In this document: piece after piece, positions 1-9,597 of the stretch
Numbering within the stretch: the stretch's first letter is position 1
How the letters are laid out: every line of letters starts with the position of its first letter
NCBI RefSeq assembly: GCF_009805585.1
Contig: NZ_VHIN01000006.1
Coordinates: 1-63,499, forward strand
DNA: 63,499 nucleotides
Origin: Glutamicibacter sp. JC586
Lineage (GTDB): Bacteria > Actinomycetota > Actinomycetes > Actinomycetales > Micrococcaceae
Direction of reading: 5' to 3'
The notes under the pieces: model-generated
The model's database searches: none
Seen by the model: the letters and a program-made list of their open reading frames with translations, nothing else
What the model was told of the DNA's origin: nothing
Position numbers and translations under genes: made by a program

Positions 1-248
1 ACAACCACCATTTCTCAGTGACTGCTTCGCTCCGGAGCAACTTTTCTAGCCTACCATGCTTCGTGATCCAGTCAAAACTGGTCGAAACTCTTCGGTGAAA
101 AGTGATTGGCTACCGGGTAAACAACTCGTATATTCCGTGTTGTTTCCGTTCCGGCAACAGATAAAAACTATACAGAGGTTTCCGTGATGTTACAAATCGA
201 GGAGCCGCGTTCTAGGTCACATTCAAATTGCTGTTCTAGTCTGGGCAC

Positions 249-1202
249 ATGAATGACCTACAAAGACTGCTTGGCTACCGTGAACCAATCTTCAACGCCC
301 CCATGGCAGGAGCCGCAGGTGGCGCTTTGGCCGCTGCGGTGTCTGCCGCCGGCGGAGTCGGAATGATCGGGGTATCGGGTTCGCCCCAAAAAACGTGGAT
401 CGAAGAACAGGTATCGCACGTTGCCGAGCTGGATACGCCCTGGGGCGTCGGATTCATGGCTTGGTCCCTAGAGCAGGATCTCGCGCCCTTGGAGAACTTC
501 CTCGAATATTCGCCGGCGCTTGTATCCCTAAGCTTTGGCGACGTGACCCGCGGTGCTGCCCTAGCGCATGAGGCCGGGGTACTCACTGCCATGCAGGTAG
601 GCAACGCCGCAGAGCTAGAACGGTCTATGCAGGACGACATCGACATCATCGTTGTTCGTGGCGGCGAAGGCGGCGGACACGGTCGCAATGAGGTAGGCAC
701 ACTACCCCTACTGCAACTGGCCACCGCGCAACAAGTGAAACCGGTCGTTGCTGCCGGCGGTATCGGAACTGCTCACGGTATGGCTGCGGTGTTGGCTGCC
801 GGCGCCCAGGCCGCGTGGGTAGGAACGCGATTTTTGTCCGCAACCGAGTCACTGGGTCACGAGAATTTCAAGAAGGCAGCCAGAGCGGCCGGGATGGATC
901 AGACCGTCTACACCCGCGCTTTCGACATCGCCCAACAGCTTGCCTGGCCAGCAGAGTTTGGTGGTCGCGCGCTGCGCAATGAGTTCAGCGATGCGCATCA
1001 GGATTTGTCGTCCTGGGAAGCGACGTCGGACTTGCGCGAAGAGATGGTGCAAGCTCGCGCTCAGGCACGCGAACAGATAGCCCCGGTCTATGCCGGACAG
1101 GCAGTGGAATTTGTCCGAGCGGAAACTTCCGCGGCGCAGGTGGTGACCGAGCTGGCCGGCTTCCGCCAGATCCTGAGAGAAGCCGCCGGCCGGTTCAGCT
1201 AG
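249..1202 (+). CDS. Nitronate monooxygenase-like FMN oxidoreductase
   Basis: A 317-residue TIM-barrel flavoprotein of the NAD(P)H-dependent flavin oxidoreductase / nitronate monooxygenase family, which oxidises alkyl nitronates with FMN and O2. Visible family marks are APMAG at residues 17-21, the glycine-rich GGEGGGHGR at 138-146 whose His144 matches the catalytic-base position, AAGGIG at 168-173 (phosphate binding) and GTRFL at 192-196. Length is normal for the family. The gene is monocistronic and convergent with panC, with only nine bases between the stops. The ATG has no strong Shine-Dalgarno site but no better start exists. The exact substrate cannot be told from sequence; enoyl-reductase-like roles are an alternative. 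Confidence 0.85.
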   Translation: MNDLQRLLGYREPIFNAPMAGAAGGALAAAVSAAGGVGMIGVSGSPQKTWIEEQVSHVAELDTPWGVGFMAWSLEQDLAPLENFLEYSPALVSLSFGDVTRGAALAHEAGVLTAMQVGNAAELERSMQDDIDIIVVRGGEGGGHGRNEVGTLPLLQLATAQQVKPVVAAGGIGTAHGMAAVLAAGAQAAWVGTRFLSATESLGHENFKKAARAAGMDQTVYTRAFDIAQQLAWPAEFGGRALRNEFSDAHQDLSSWEATSDLREEMVQARAQAREQIAPVYAGQAVEFVRAETSAAQVVTELAGFRQILREAAGRFS

Positions 1203-1211
1203 GGGCAGGCC

Positions 1212-2084
1212 CTAATCGCCGATCGGCTGGTTATCAATCAGCCGCACCTTGCCTACCGTGGCAGCCACGAGGATCAGGCCCTGGCCGGTGAACGGGGTGT
1301 CCTGACAGTTGAAGGCCAGCTCTTCTAGGGTGTTGGGATCAACCACCGTGAAGTAGTCCAGCTCAACTAATGGTTCCATCTGGAACATGCCAACGGCATC
1401 CTCCACGTTCAGTGGCTCGTTGCGGGCGGCTCGATCGGCGATCAGGCTAATGGCACGGTGCAGTACCAGGGCCGCTTCCTTCTCTTCTGCGCTGAGCAGT
1501 GCGTTGCGGCTGGAGAGGGCCAAACCCTTCTCGCTGCGCACGATCGGCACCGATCGCAGCTGGACCGGGTAGTCCAGGTCGGCAACCATACGGCGAATCA
1601 GCACCACCTGCTGGGCATCCTTCTGACCAAAATACGCGCGGTATTGACCCTGACGCGGGTCGGCCAGATGCAACAGTTTGGCGACTACGGCCAGCATGCC
1701 ATCAAAGTGACCGGGGCGTGAGGCGCCCTCATAGAGTTCGCCCATACGCCCGGAGCTCAGACGGATCAACGGTAGGCCCGCCTGGTAGACCTCAACAGGT
1801 GCTGGGGCAAAGATAATGTCGACCCCGGCCTGTGCTGCCAGTTGAACGTCCGCATCCAGTTGGCGCGGGTAGCGGGAGTAGTCGCCGGCGTCGTTGAACT
1901 GCAGTTCGTTGACGAAGATCGAGATGACCACCAGCTCGTTTTCTTCTCGAGCGACGCTAAAGAGGGAACCGTGGCCTTCATGCAGGGCGCCCATGGTGGG
2001 GACGAAGCCCAGGGACTCCGGGTTAGCTTCGGCAATAGCTGCCTTCAGCTCGGCACGGGTTTTGCAAATTTTTGGGGTTTTCAC
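1212..2084 (-). CDS. panC: Pantoate--beta-alanine ligase
   Basis: Pantothenate synthetase: joins D-pantoate and beta-alanine using ATP, via a pantoyl-adenylate, in the cytoplasm. At 290 residues it has the expected length. Motifs are PTMGALHEGH at 29-38 (the HIGH-like nucleotidyl-transferase motif), GHFDG at 125-129, FGQKDAQQ at 152-159 and SSRN at 191-194. The usual VNPxQF segment reads VNELQF at 58-63, a proline-to-glutamate change in an otherwise conserved strand end. It lies four bases after the DUF2520 gene and ends the long minus-strand run that starts at the folate genes, so it is probably its last cistron. Confidence 0.96.
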   Translation of the reverse strand: MKTPKICKTRAELKAAIAEANPESLGFVPTMGALHEGHGSLFSVAREENELVVISIFVNELQFNDAGDYSRYPRQLDADVQLAAQAGVDIIFAPAPVEVYQAGLPLIRLSSGRMGELYEGASRPGHFDGMLAVVAKLLHLADPRQGQYRAYFGQKDAQQVVLIRRMVADLDYPVQLRSVPIVRSEKGLALSSRNALLSAEEKEAALVLHRAISLIADRAARNEPLNVEDAVGMFQMEPLVELDYFTVVDPNTLEELAFNCQDTPFTGQGLILVAATVGKVRLIDNQPIGD

Positions 2085-2088
2085 CCCT

Positions 2089-2955
2089 CTATTCTAGAAC
2101 TCGCAACAGTTCCTCAAGGGTGCCCTGTGAGATTAGCCCCCGATCGGCCGCCCGCAAGGCAGTAGCACGCGACAGGGACCGGTAGGAATTGTTGGTTTCT
2201 GCAGGGTCCTGGGCAAGGGCCGTGAGGTGCGCGGACACGGTGCCGATGTCGCCTCGGGCCACCGGGCCGGTCAACGCCCCGGCGCCCGAACGCAGGGCGT
2301 TATCCAGGCTGGCACCCATCAGTGCGCGCAGGGTATTGGCCGGGTCTTCAACGCCGATGCGGCGCAAAATATCCGCGGACTGTGCGGTGATGGTATTGAG
2401 GTGATTAGCTGCATGGGCCAGGGCCGCGTGGTAGCTGGCACGGTCCGCCTCGGCGATCACTACCGGCTCGGCACGCATCTCTACCACCAGGGCTTGAGCG
2501 ACTGGCAGCATGATTTCATCGGCGGTCACCGCAAATACGCAGTCGGTCAGTCGGGTCAGATCCATACTGGTGCCGGTAAAGGTCATCGCCGGGTGAATGG
2601 CCAGGCCAAACGCGCCAAGTTCTAGGGCCGGGGACAAGATCGAGGTTCCGTAGCGTCCAGCGGTGTGTGCGATCAGCTGCCCGGGCTGAATATGGCCGGC
2701 GGCGGCCAGCCCGGCCACAAGCTCGCCGAGCACATCATCGGGCACCGCAAAAAGTACTAGTTCGCTGCGGCGCAGAATCTCGGCAGGGTCCAATAGTTCA
2801 ACGCCGGGCAGTAGCGCAGCGGCCCGATCTTGCGAGGCTTGGGACACCGCGTGGATGCCGGTGATTCGGTGACCGCTGGCGGCCAAGGCGGCAGCCAAAA
2901 CGGTGCCGACTTTGCCGGCGGAGATGATGCCGATTCCTAAACGTGGTGCGTCCAC
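2089..2955 (-). CDS. Rossmann-fold DUF2520 protein
   Basis: A 288-residue protein with an N-terminal NAD(P)-binding Rossmann domain (GIISAGKVG near residues 8-16, FAVPDD near 69-74) and a C-terminal helical dehydrogenase-like domain with HTAG at 97-100 and HPAMTF at 121-126. This is the F420-NADP-reductase-like N-terminal plus DUF2520 architecture, whose reaction is not established. It is commonly found next to panC in actinobacteria, and here it sits between the PH-domain gene (two bases upstream) and panC (four bases downstream), so a link to pantothenate or ketopantoate chemistry is possible but unproven. Confidence 0.85.
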   Translation of the reverse strand: MDAPRLGIGIISAGKVGTVLAAALAASGHRITGIHAVSQASQDRAAALLPGVELLDPAEILRRSELVLFAVPDDVLGELVAGLAAAGHIQPGQLIAHTAGRYGTSILSPALELGAFGLAIHPAMTFTGTSMDLTRLTDCVFAVTADEIMLPVAQALVVEMRAEPVVIAEADRASYHAALAHAANHLNTITAQSADILRRIGVEDPANTLRALMGASLDNALRSGAGALTGPVARGDIGTVSAHLTALAQDPAETNNSYRSLSRATALRAADRGLISQGTLEELLRVLE

Positions 2956-2957
2956 TT

Positions 2958-4325
2958 CTACCTTCCAACCTGGCGCTTGGCTTGTGCCAGGGTAAATTCT
3001 GCTGCGATCTGCGCATCAACCTGGTGCAGGTATCCGATGATACTTCCGCCGGCGCAGTGCAGGCGAACCCCGGCCAATTCACGCCGTTGCTCCCATGGCC
3101 CCTGCCTAAACTCCGTGCCTTGGATGCGATGGTGCGGAACAAAATTGGCGGTGCGGGCCAACCAGCCGTAGCGGGAGATCACGGTGGACTGCGTGACCAA
3201 AAAGCCTTGGTGCTTCCACGCTCCCGGGGAGAGCAATTTTGCCCGGTCAGGCGAGGCGGTGAAGCCATAATCGGTACCCGTTTTCACCGCGGTGGCCAGG
3301 ACCTCGCGCTGGTTGGGTACGCCCAGATCGGGCAATAAGATCCCCATAATGCGGGACAGGGACTCAAAGTCGCCGACCGGAAGCACCTGGAGGTTATCCA
3401 GGTCCTCGCTTTTGGTGCCCAGCACGTTCACTTCCACCTTGTACCAGCCCAGAAGTCGCCAGAGTAGCGGCGCGGTGACCGAGATGGCTTGGACCCGGCC
3501 GGCGGGGATGGAGTGCTGGCGGGTATCAGCCAGACCGTAGCTGATGCGCAGACCCGAATCGGTGGCGCTGGCGGTGAAGTTCCAACCCTGGTTCAGCTGC
3601 TTGTAAAAGTAGCTGCCAAAGGTCAGCAGGATCGGTAGCACACCGGCGATGATGCCGTTAATGCCGGTGAGCCACAAGATCACCATGGTTGCACAGCCCA
3701 GAGCGCCGATCACCACCGGAAGCTGAAGGAATAGCGAAGCCAGCAGCCGGCCTGCGGGAACCTTGGCCATCAGCGGTGCACTGCCTGCGTGTTGCTCGCC
3801 CAGCGGATTCAGGGTTGCGGGTTCTGCGGGCTGCTGGGCAGGATTTTCGACTGGCTGCTCGCCTTGGGCCCGTTGCAAAATGAGCTGGCGCAGATCGTGG
3901 GTGTCGGCCTTTTTCAGGAAGGATAGGCGCAGCACCGACTCGGAGGAATCGGCCACGTCGAAGCGCAGCTCGGCTAAACCAAGAAGCCTGGCCACCAGCG
4001 GTTGGGCGATGTCGATGGCCTGCACCTTATCGATCCGCGCCTGCTTCTGGCTACGAAAGAGCATGCCCGCGTTGACGTAGACGTGGGTGTCGGTGAGCTT
4101 GTAGCGAGTGAAGTACCAGGACAGGAAATAGAAGAAGAGCACCAGCAGTAGGGCTGCACCGGCAAGGACTACGGTCCAGAAAAGTCGTTGACCGGCGAAG
4201 CGTTCGGCGAAGGAGAGCTCGTCGGTGTTTTGCCAGTAGATCCAGAGCAGACCAACGATGGCTATCCAACCGTGCACAAAGGGGCTGGCGGGGTGGACCC
4301 GCTGCCAGTGGGCTACCTGGTTCAC
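2958..4325 (-). CDS. YdbT-like membrane protein with bacterial PH domains
   Basis: A 455-residue membrane protein of the YdbT type. Paired hydrophobic segments lie near residues 18-32 and 48-70, and again near 195-245. Each membrane unit is followed by a bacterial PH-like (bPH2) domain; a third such domain fills the C-terminus after about residue 365. Its ATG overlaps the stop of the upstream YdbS-like gene by four bases (ATGA), which argues for translational coupling and a two-subunit complex. The molecular role is not settled; homologues have been tied to envelope stress or immunity to secreted toxins in other bacteria, which I cannot test here. Confidence 0.8.
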   Translation of the reverse strand: MNQVAHWQRVHPASPFVHGWIAIVGLLWIYWQNTDELSFAERFAGQRLFWTVVLAGAALLLVLFFYFLSWYFTRYKLTDTHVYVNAGMLFRSQKQARIDKVQAIDIAQPLVARLLGLAELRFDVADSSESVLRLSFLKKADTHDLRQLILQRAQGEQPVENPAQQPAEPATLNPLGEQHAGSAPLMAKVPAGRLLASLFLQLPVVIGALGCATMVILWLTGINGIIAGVLPILLTFGSYFYKQLNQGWNFTASATDSGLRISYGLADTRQHSIPAGRVQAISVTAPLLWRLLGWYKVEVNVLGTKSEDLDNLQVLPVGDFESLSRIMGILLPDLGVPNQREVLATAVKTGTDYGFTASPDRAKLLSPGAWKHQGFLVTQSTVISRYGWLARTANFVPHHRIQGTEFRQGPWEQRRELAGVRLHCAGGSIIGYLHQVDAQIAAEFTLAQAKRQVGR

Positions 4326-4819
4326 AGCATTTTCTCTTCGCCGGCAGCCACCAGACGTTCACGCAGTTCTTGGCCTTGGGCTTGAGGTAGGCCGTAGACG
4401 TGGGCGGTGGCCCCGGCGCCTGCGGTATTCAGCGTGAGCTGGCACAGGCCGTAGCGACGCTCCAGCGGACCGCTGTTGACCTCCACATATTGCATGCGAC
4501 CGTAGGGGATGACCAGCTGTTTGCGCCACATCACCCCGGAGCGAACCACAAAGTCTTCTTCGCGTTCTAGATAGCCAAGTGCTAAAACTTGTCGGCGCAG
4601 GATGCGCAAAATCAGCAGGGCGATCACCACCACCAGTACCGGTGGGATGATCACCAGCCATAGCGGTGTGTCCACCGAGGCGACGAAGAGTATTCCCGGG
4701 ACCAAACTGGCCAGAAAAATCAGTCCCCAGGTGATAGAAAAGGTGATGAGCTTGACTTTAAAGTAGGCGGGGTCCGCCGGGGTGAAACTATTCGGTGACC
4801 ACGGATTCGTTGTTGTCAT
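4322..4819 (-). CDS. YdbS-like PH-domain membrane protein
   Basis: A 165-residue protein with two transmembrane helices in the first 70 residues followed by one bPH2 domain (from about residue 75). I place the start at the ATG ending at 4819 rather than a longer frame, because GGAGG stands six bases before it and the protein then begins MTTTNPWS. This start lies inside the 3' end of the DUF3180 gene (33-base overlap). It is the partner of the following YdbT-like gene, with which it shares an ATGA overlap. Small plus large PH-domain pairs are the usual arrangement in actinobacteria. Function unknown beyond membrane localisation. Confidence 0.82.
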   Translation of the reverse strand: MTTTNPWSPNSFTPADPAYFKVKLITFSITWGLIFLASLVPGILFVASVDTPLWLVIIPPVLVVVIALLILRILRRQVLALGYLEREEDFVVRSGVMWRKQLVIPYGRMQYVEVNSGPLERRYGLCQLTLNTAGAGATAHVYGLPQAQGQELRERLVAAGEEKML

Positions 4820-5249
4820 CGGTATCCTCCGGGGGTAGCTTGCATAGGTGCTGAACAATATAGCCGACGATCACCATCAAGATCCCGGCACCAGCTAAAA
4901 CTAGGGCGCGGGTGAATGTGGGGCTTTGGCCATTGGCCAGCCACAGCGTCAACAGCGAAGGCACATGCCATCCGGTGATCACTGCGCCGGCATACGCCGA
5001 GGCTTGGGCCAAGACCAAGGTCCGAGCGGCAGCGATCGGCTCAAAATGGGCTTTACCCATTGAGGATCGTTTAACCCTGATGCCCAGAAAAAGAACCACC
5101 GCACACACCGCACCCAGGGAGAATAGCGCAGAGTAGTCCAGCACCGGGGCATAGCGGCCAGCGCTGGTAAATAAGCGCAAGGTCAGCCATCCCGCGGCGG
5201 CACCGATCACGGCACACAAGATAATCCAACGCAGCTTCAGCTTGCTCAT
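4788..5249 (-). CDS. DUF3180 four-helix membrane protein
   Basis: A 153-residue integral membrane protein with four predicted helices (near residues 8-26, 38-56, 82-105 and 118-138), matching the DUF3180 family found next to folate genes in actinobacteria. The ATG overlaps the folB-folK stop by four bases (ATGA), so it is co-translated with the folate operon. No catalytic motif is visible and the family has no known function; its constant association with folK is the only clue. The acidic C-terminal tail contains the ribosome binding site of the next gene. Confidence 0.82.
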   Translation of the reverse strand: MSKLKLRWIILCAVIGAAAGWLTLRLFTSAGRYAPVLDYSALFSLGAVCAVVLFLGIRVKRSSMGKAHFEPIAAARTLVLAQASAYAGAVITGWHVPSLLTLWLANGQSPTFTRALVLAGAGILMVIVGYIVQHLCKLPPEDTDDNNESVVTE

Positions 5250-6079
5250 AGCCGGATGATGTCCTTGGTATCAGCAGCTTGCGCGGCCAGGCGGGCGACG
5301 AGCTGTCCCCCAAGCACCGCGTCGGGATCCATCCAGCTCCACGGAGCCAACACAAAACCGCGGATAGCTGCCCGCGGATGCGGCAACGTCAAGCGTTCAT
5401 CGTTCAAGCGCAGTTGGTCAAAGGTGATCAGGTCCAAATCCAGGGTGCGCGCTTCCCAACGTACCTCGCGGGTGCGGTGGTGTTTGGCTTCGATCTGCTG
5501 GCATAGATCCAGCAGTTCATGGGCGGATAACCGGGTGTGCACTTGAATGACTTGATTGGTGTAATCGGGCTGATCGGGTGGGCCACCGACCGGCTTGGTA
5601 ATAGCCAACGGCGAAGTCTTGAGGATTTCCAGCTCTTCACCCAAGTCTTGGAGCGCCTGCGCCAAGGTGGCCTGCGGGTCACCCAGGTTGGCGCCCAGCG
5701 CAATGATCGCGGTGTGCTGCTTCTGCTTACGGGTTAGCGAGATGGTGACATCGGTGAAGGGCACCGGGATGGGGGCTTGTGGCTTATGCACCACCACGTC
5801 CACTTCAAGCACCGTAGGGTAGGCGGCGAGGATGGCGTCGGCGATTTCGCTGCCCAGCTTCTCGATCAGATCCCACGGTCCGGCCTGGATCTGCGCAACT
5901 ACCAGTTCGCTGACCTCGCCGTAGTGCACGGTGTCCAGAACATTGTCGCTGGCCGCGGCGCGGGTGATGTCCACGTGCAGCACCACGTCGATAATGAACT
6001 TCTGCCCATCACGTTTTTCGTGGTCAAAAACCCCGTGATAGCCGGTGGCAGAAATGCCGTAAATGCTAATGCGATCCAT
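5246..6079 (-). CDS. folBK: Dihydroneopterin aldolase / HPPK fusion
   Basis: A bifunctional folate enzyme of 277 residues. Residues 1-118 are dihydroneopterin aldolase (FolB), with YGISATGYHGV near the N-terminus and VHKPQAPIP near 98. Residues 121-277 are 6-hydroxymethyl-dihydropterin pyrophosphokinase (FolK), with ALGANLGD near 127 and TLDLDLITFD near 212, carrying the two Mg-binding aspartates. The fusion joins consecutive steps: removal of glycolaldehyde from dihydroneopterin, then pyrophosphorylation of the product, which folP uses. The start overlaps the folP stop by 14 bases, and the gene sits in the order folE-folP-folBK. Separate folB and folK genes are the alternative layout in related genera. 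Confidence 0.95.
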   Translation of the reverse strand: MDRISIYGISATGYHGVFDHEKRDGQKFIIDVVLHVDITRAAASDNVLDTVHYGEVSELVVAQIQAGPWDLIEKLGSEIADAILAAYPTVLEVDVVVHKPQAPIPVPFTDVTISLTRKQKQHTAIIALGANLGDPQATLAQALQDLGEELEILKTSPLAITKPVGGPPDQPDYTNQVIQVHTRLSAHELLDLCQQIEAKHHRTREVRWEARTLDLDLITFDQLRLNDERLTLPHPRAAIRGFVLAPWSWMDPDAVLGGQLVARLAAQAADTKDIIRL

Positions 6080-6968
6080 AGGCCTTCACGACTTCGATGG
6101 CGTCACGGCTACCGATCACGTCATGAACGCGCACCGCCCAAACCTGATCTTTGGCGGCCAGTACGGTGGTGGCTATGGTGGCAGCATCGCGTTCCAACGG
6201 CTTACGGCTGGTGCCGGCCTCGGCGAGTAGTTCACCGAGGAAGCGCTTGCGGCTGGTGCCGATCAGCACCTGGTGTCCTAGCTCTTCAATGGCAGCGACG
6301 TTGGATAGTAGCGCCCAGTTGTGTTCCGCGTCTTTGGCGAAGCCCAACCCCGGATCGATGATGATCTTTTCCGGTGCAACACCCTTGGCCACAAACTCAT
6401 CACGTAGGGTGCGCAGTTCGCTCACCACTTCGCGCACAACGTCTTGATAGTTGGCCTCGGCCACCATCGACTGCGCGGTGCCACGGCGGTGCATCAGCAC
6501 ATAGGGTACGCCGGTTTCTGCAATCAGCTCGGGCATGCCCGGCTCATAGGTCAGCCCGGAAACGTCGTTGATGATGTGCGCACCGGCCTCGATGGCTGCA
6601 CGGGCGGTGGACACGTGCATGGTGTCCACCGAAATCACCGCTCCGGCCTTCACCAAAGCCCCGATCACCGGAATGATCCGTGACTGCTCCAGTTCCGGGT
6701 CAACATCCTTGGCTCCGGGGCGGGTGGACTCGCCACCCACATCGATAATGTCCGCGCCCGAGTACAACAGCTTCAGACCCTGATCGATGGCCGCATCGAG
6801 AGAAAGGTACGCTCCCCCGTCGGAGAAGGAGTCTTCGGTGACGTTTAGGATACCCATCACCAAGGTGCGGTCGGTGGGCAGATCCGCCATGGTCTTAACC
6901 TTGGACTTGCGGATCACGGGCAATGGACTGGTGTTCGGGCCGGTGCCCGGGATGGCTCCAAGGGACAA
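6066..6968 (-). CDS. folP: Dihydropteroate synthase (TTG start)
   Basis: Condenses hydroxymethyl-dihydropterin pyrophosphate with p-aminobenzoate; target of sulfonamides. Motifs are VMGILNVTEDSFSDGG, DVGGESTRPGA, DPGLGFAK, IGTSRKRFLG and a final RVHDV, all expected for the TIM barrel. The open frame continues upstream to 7097, but that extension lies in the folE coding sequence and looks unlike the family. I choose the TTG ending at 6968, five bases after AGGA and nine bases after the folE stop, giving 300 residues. An internal ATG before ADLPTDRT would give about 275 residues and is the alternative. It is coupled downstream to folBK. Confidence 0.93.
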   Translation of the reverse strand: MSLGAIPGTGPNTSPLPVIRKSKVKTMADLPTDRTLVMGILNVTEDSFSDGGAYLSLDAAIDQGLKLLYSGADIIDVGGESTRPGAKDVDPELEQSRIIPVIGALVKAGAVISVDTMHVSTARAAIEAGAHIINDVSGLTYEPGMPELIAETGVPYVLMHRRGTAQSMVAEANYQDVVREVVSELRTLRDEFVAKGVAPEKIIIDPGLGFAKDAEHNWALLSNVAAIEELGHQVLIGTSRKRFLGELLAEAGTSRKPLERDAATIATTVLAAKDQVWAVRVHDVIGSRDAIEVVKAYGSH

Positions 6969-6976
6969 AGGATTTC

Positions 6977-7555
6977 CTACTTTCCGAGGATCAGGCTCAT
7001 GGCTTCGGCACGGGTGGCGGTTTCCCGCAACTGTCCACGCACCGCACTGGTCACGGTCTTCGCTCCGGGTTTTTGCACCCCGCGCATCGACATGCACATG
7101 TGCTCACATTCGATGACAACGATCGCTCCAGCCGGGTTCAGGTGCTCCACGAGCGAATCTACGATCTGCGTGGTCAAACGTTCCTGAACCTGTGGGCGAC
7201 GGGCGTAAACCTCGACTAGGCGGGCCAGTTTGGACAGGCCAGTGACCTTGCCGCCCTTGCCCGGGATGTAACCGATGTGCGCCGAACCGTAGAACGGCAC
7301 TAGGTGATGCTCACAGGTCGAATAGAACGGGATGTCCTTAACCAGCACCATCTCGTCATGTTCGATGTCGAAGGTGGTGGACAGGTGGTCTGCCGCGTCC
7401 TGGTGTAAACCAGCGAAAAATTCCGCGTAGGCCTTGGCTACCCGCTTAGGGGTATCTACCAGGCCGTCGCGATCTGGATCTTCGCCAATGGCTTCCAGAA
7501 TCTCGCGGACGGCTGCCGCGATCCGCGGCTGATCGATCTGTTGTTGTTCACTCAC
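6977..7555 (-). CDS. folE: GTP cyclohydrolase I
   Basis: First enzyme of folate synthesis: opens GTP to give dihydroneopterin triphosphate and formate. It has 192 residues, of normal length. The zinc ligands are visible as the Cys and His of CEHHLVP and the second Cys in [19 protein letters not shown] and [17 protein letters not shown] form the active-site region. It starts nine bases after the ftsH stop on the same strand, so ftsH and the folate genes are probably co-transcribed, as in other actinobacteria. Confidence 0.97.
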   Translation of the reverse strand: MSEQQQIDQPRIAAAVREILEAIGEDPDRDGLVDTPKRVAKAYAEFFAGLHQDAADHLSTTFDIEHDEMVLVKDIPFYSTCEHHLVPFYGSAHIGYIPGKGGKVTGLSKLARLVEVYARRPQVQERLTTQIVDSLVEHLNPAGAIVVIECEHMCMSMRGVQKPGAKTVTSAVRGQLRETATRAEAMSLILGK

Positions 7556-7564
7556 GTTTCGATC

Positions 7565-9490
7565 CTAGTCGGTCGAGGAAGCTGCGCGCTCCTTGGGGCT
7601 TAACACCGGGCCATCTGTGTGCACTGGGCGACCTTCATTGCTCAGCCACACATCACGGATTTCGCGCTTTTGCAGGTCGGCAAAGATCTCCGCGATTTCC
7701 TTCTGGTTCAGCGTCTCATGCTCCAGCAGGGCAAGGGCAAGACGGTCCAGCACGTGACGGTTTCGCATCAGGGCCTGGTAGGCGTCGTTGTGTGCCTGTT
7801 CGATCAGCTCACGCACTTCCTGGTCCACCAGGTGAGCCATTTCGTCCGAGTACTCTCGTGAGGCGGTACCCATCTGCTGTTCCGCGGCGGAACTAGCCAG
7901 GCGTACCGCGCCGACCTTTTCACTCATACCGTATTCGGTGACCATCTTGCGGGCGGTGTCGGTAGCTTTCTCGATATCATTCGAGGCTCCGGTGGAAGGA
8001 TCGTGGAAGACGATTTCCTCTGCCACACGACCACCCATGGCGTAGGCCATTTGATCCAGCAGCTCGTTGCGGGTCACCGAGTACTTATCGGACTCTGGAA
8101 CCACCATGGTGTAACCCAAGGCGCGACCACGAGGCAAGATCGTAATCTTGGTGACCGGTGCGGTCTGGTTCATCGCTGCAGCTACCAGGGCGTGTCCACC
8201 CTCGTGGTACGCGGTGACCTTACGTTCGTGCTCATCCATCAGACGGGTGCGCTTCTGCGGGCCAGCCATCACACGGTCAATTGCCTCATCCAGCGCGCGG
8301 TCGTCAATCAGGTTGGCGTTGGAGCGGGCGGTGAGCAGGGCAGCCTCGTTGAGCACGTTGGCCAAGTCGGCACCGGTGTAGCCTGGGGTCTTCTTGGCAA
8401 CGGCGTTCAGATCCACGGTGGCATCCATTGGCTTGCCTTTAACGTGGACTTCCAGAATCTGCTCGCGGCCCTTCAGATCCGGCGCTTCTACCGGAATCTG
8501 ACGGTCAAAACGACCCGGGCGCAGCAAGGCTGGGTCCAAGACATCGGGACGGTTGGTAGCCGCGATCAGGATGACGTTGGTGGTGGCGTCGAATCCGTCC
8601 ATCTCCACCAGCAACTGGTTCAGTGTCTGCTCGCGCTCATCGTTACCGCCACCGATTCCGGCGCCACGGTGACGACCCACGGCGTCAATCTCATCAACAA
8701 AGATGATCGCAGGGGAATTGTTCTTGGCCTGCTCAAACAGGTCACGCACGCGGGAAGCACCGACACCGACGAACATTTCAACGAAGTCAGAACCGGAGAT
8801 CGAGTAGAACGGCACCTGGGCTTCACCGGCAACAGCCTTGGCCAGCAGGGTCTTACCGGTACCTGGAGGACCGTAAAGCAGCACACCCTTAGGGATCTTT
8901 GCGCCCACTGCTTGGAACTTCGCTGGCTCCTGTAGGAATTCCTTGATTTCGTGGAGTTCTTCCACGGCCTCATCGGCACCGGCGACATCCTTGAAGGTCA
9001 CCTGTGGCATGTCCTTGGTGATCAGTTTGGCCTTGGACTTGCCGAACTGCATGACCTTGGAGCCACCGCCCTGGGAGCGGGCGAGGATGAACCAGAAAAT
9101 ACCGGCAATCAGCAAGAACGGAACGATCACGCCGAGCATCGAGAGCAACCAGTTGCTTTCCACTGGCTGATCGGTGAACTTACCAGGCTCTGCCTTGTTG
9201 ATGGCGTTCACTACCTGCTCGGCACGCGCGCTGGAGTAGTAGAAGCTCACCGATTTGCCCTTGTCTACGCCATCCACCTTGAGGGAATCACGCAGTTTCA
9301 GGTCGACTCGCTGGTCTCCATCAAACATTTTGGCTTCGGTGACGTTGCCGCTGGTTAGCTGCGACAAACCTACCGAGGTGTCTACCTTGGCAGAATTATT
9401 GCCAAAGACCATCGGCAAGAACAGTGCCACGGCGATCACGCCGAGCAAAACCCAAATGATCCAGCTGTTAAAAAGCTTCTTCGTTTTCAT
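7565..9490 (-). CDS. ftsH: ATP-dependent zinc metalloprotease FtsH
   Basis: Membrane-anchored AAA+ protease that degrades misfolded membrane proteins and some regulators; acts as a hexamer. The 641 residues show TM1 at 10-30, an extracytoplasmic domain, TM2 at 114-137, Walker A GPPGTGKT at 207-214, Walker B IIFVDEID at 262-269, the second region of homology with ATNRP and RPGRFDRQ near 311-329, and the zinc site HEGGH at 429-433. HEGGH in place of HEAGH still fits HExxH and I recall it as usual in actinobacteria. The C-terminal tail is short and lacks a long disordered extension. The 107 bases upstream, before hpt, likely hold its promoter. Confidence 0.97.
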   Translation of the reverse strand: MKTKKLFNSWIIWVLLGVIAVALFLPMVFGNNSAKVDTSVGLSQLTSGNVTEAKMFDGDQRVDLKLRDSLKVDGVDKGKSVSFYYSSARAEQVVNAINKAEPGKFTDQPVESNWLLSMLGVIVPFLLIAGIFWFILARSQGGGSKVMQFGKSKAKLITKDMPQVTFKDVAGADEAVEELHEIKEFLQEPAKFQAVGAKIPKGVLLYGPPGTGKTLLAKAVAGEAQVPFYSISGSDFVEMFVGVGASRVRDLFEQAKNNSPAIIFVDEIDAVGRHRGAGIGGGNDEREQTLNQLLVEMDGFDATTNVILIAATNRPDVLDPALLRPGRFDRQIPVEAPDLKGREQILEVHVKGKPMDATVDLNAVAKKTPGYTGADLANVLNEAALLTARSNANLIDDRALDEAIDRVMAGPQKRTRLMDEHERKVTAYHEGGHALVAAAMNQTAPVTKITILPRGRALGYTMVVPESDKYSVTRNELLDQMAYAMGGRVAEEIVFHDPSTGASNDIEKATDTARKMVTEYGMSEKVGAVRLASSAAEQQMGTASREYSDEMAHLVDQEVRELIEQAHNDAYQALMRNRHVLDRLALALLEHETLNQKEIAEIFADLQKREIRDVWLSNEGRPVHTDGPVLSPKERAASSTD

Positions 9491-9597
9491 TGATCCGCGA
9501 GGCCCCGCGCCTCACGCATCCCCCTCACGCACTACTCAGGCGTCCGGGTCACGCCACCTTCGATACTTCTCAACGCCCTAATGGCGAAAAAAGTTCC

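Noticed and set aside
1-248. Possible partial gene or tRNA at the left edge
   Set aside because: No frame with a family match and no cloverleaf or T-loop consensus could be found; it is probably just the upstream region of the first gene.
6969-7097. N-terminal extension of folP to 7097
   Set aside because: It overlaps folE out of frame and is not family-like; the TTG at 6968 has a proper ribosome binding site.
8003-8935. 310-codon plus-strand frame opposite ftsH
   Set aside because: It lies wholly antisense to the highly conserved ftsH core and reads as low-complexity His/Gly/Gln-rich text with no family match; a GC-bias shadow.
7565-9490. HEGGH instead of HEAGH in FtsH as an anomaly
   Set aside because: It still fits HExxH and, as I recall, is common in actinobacterial FtsH proteins.
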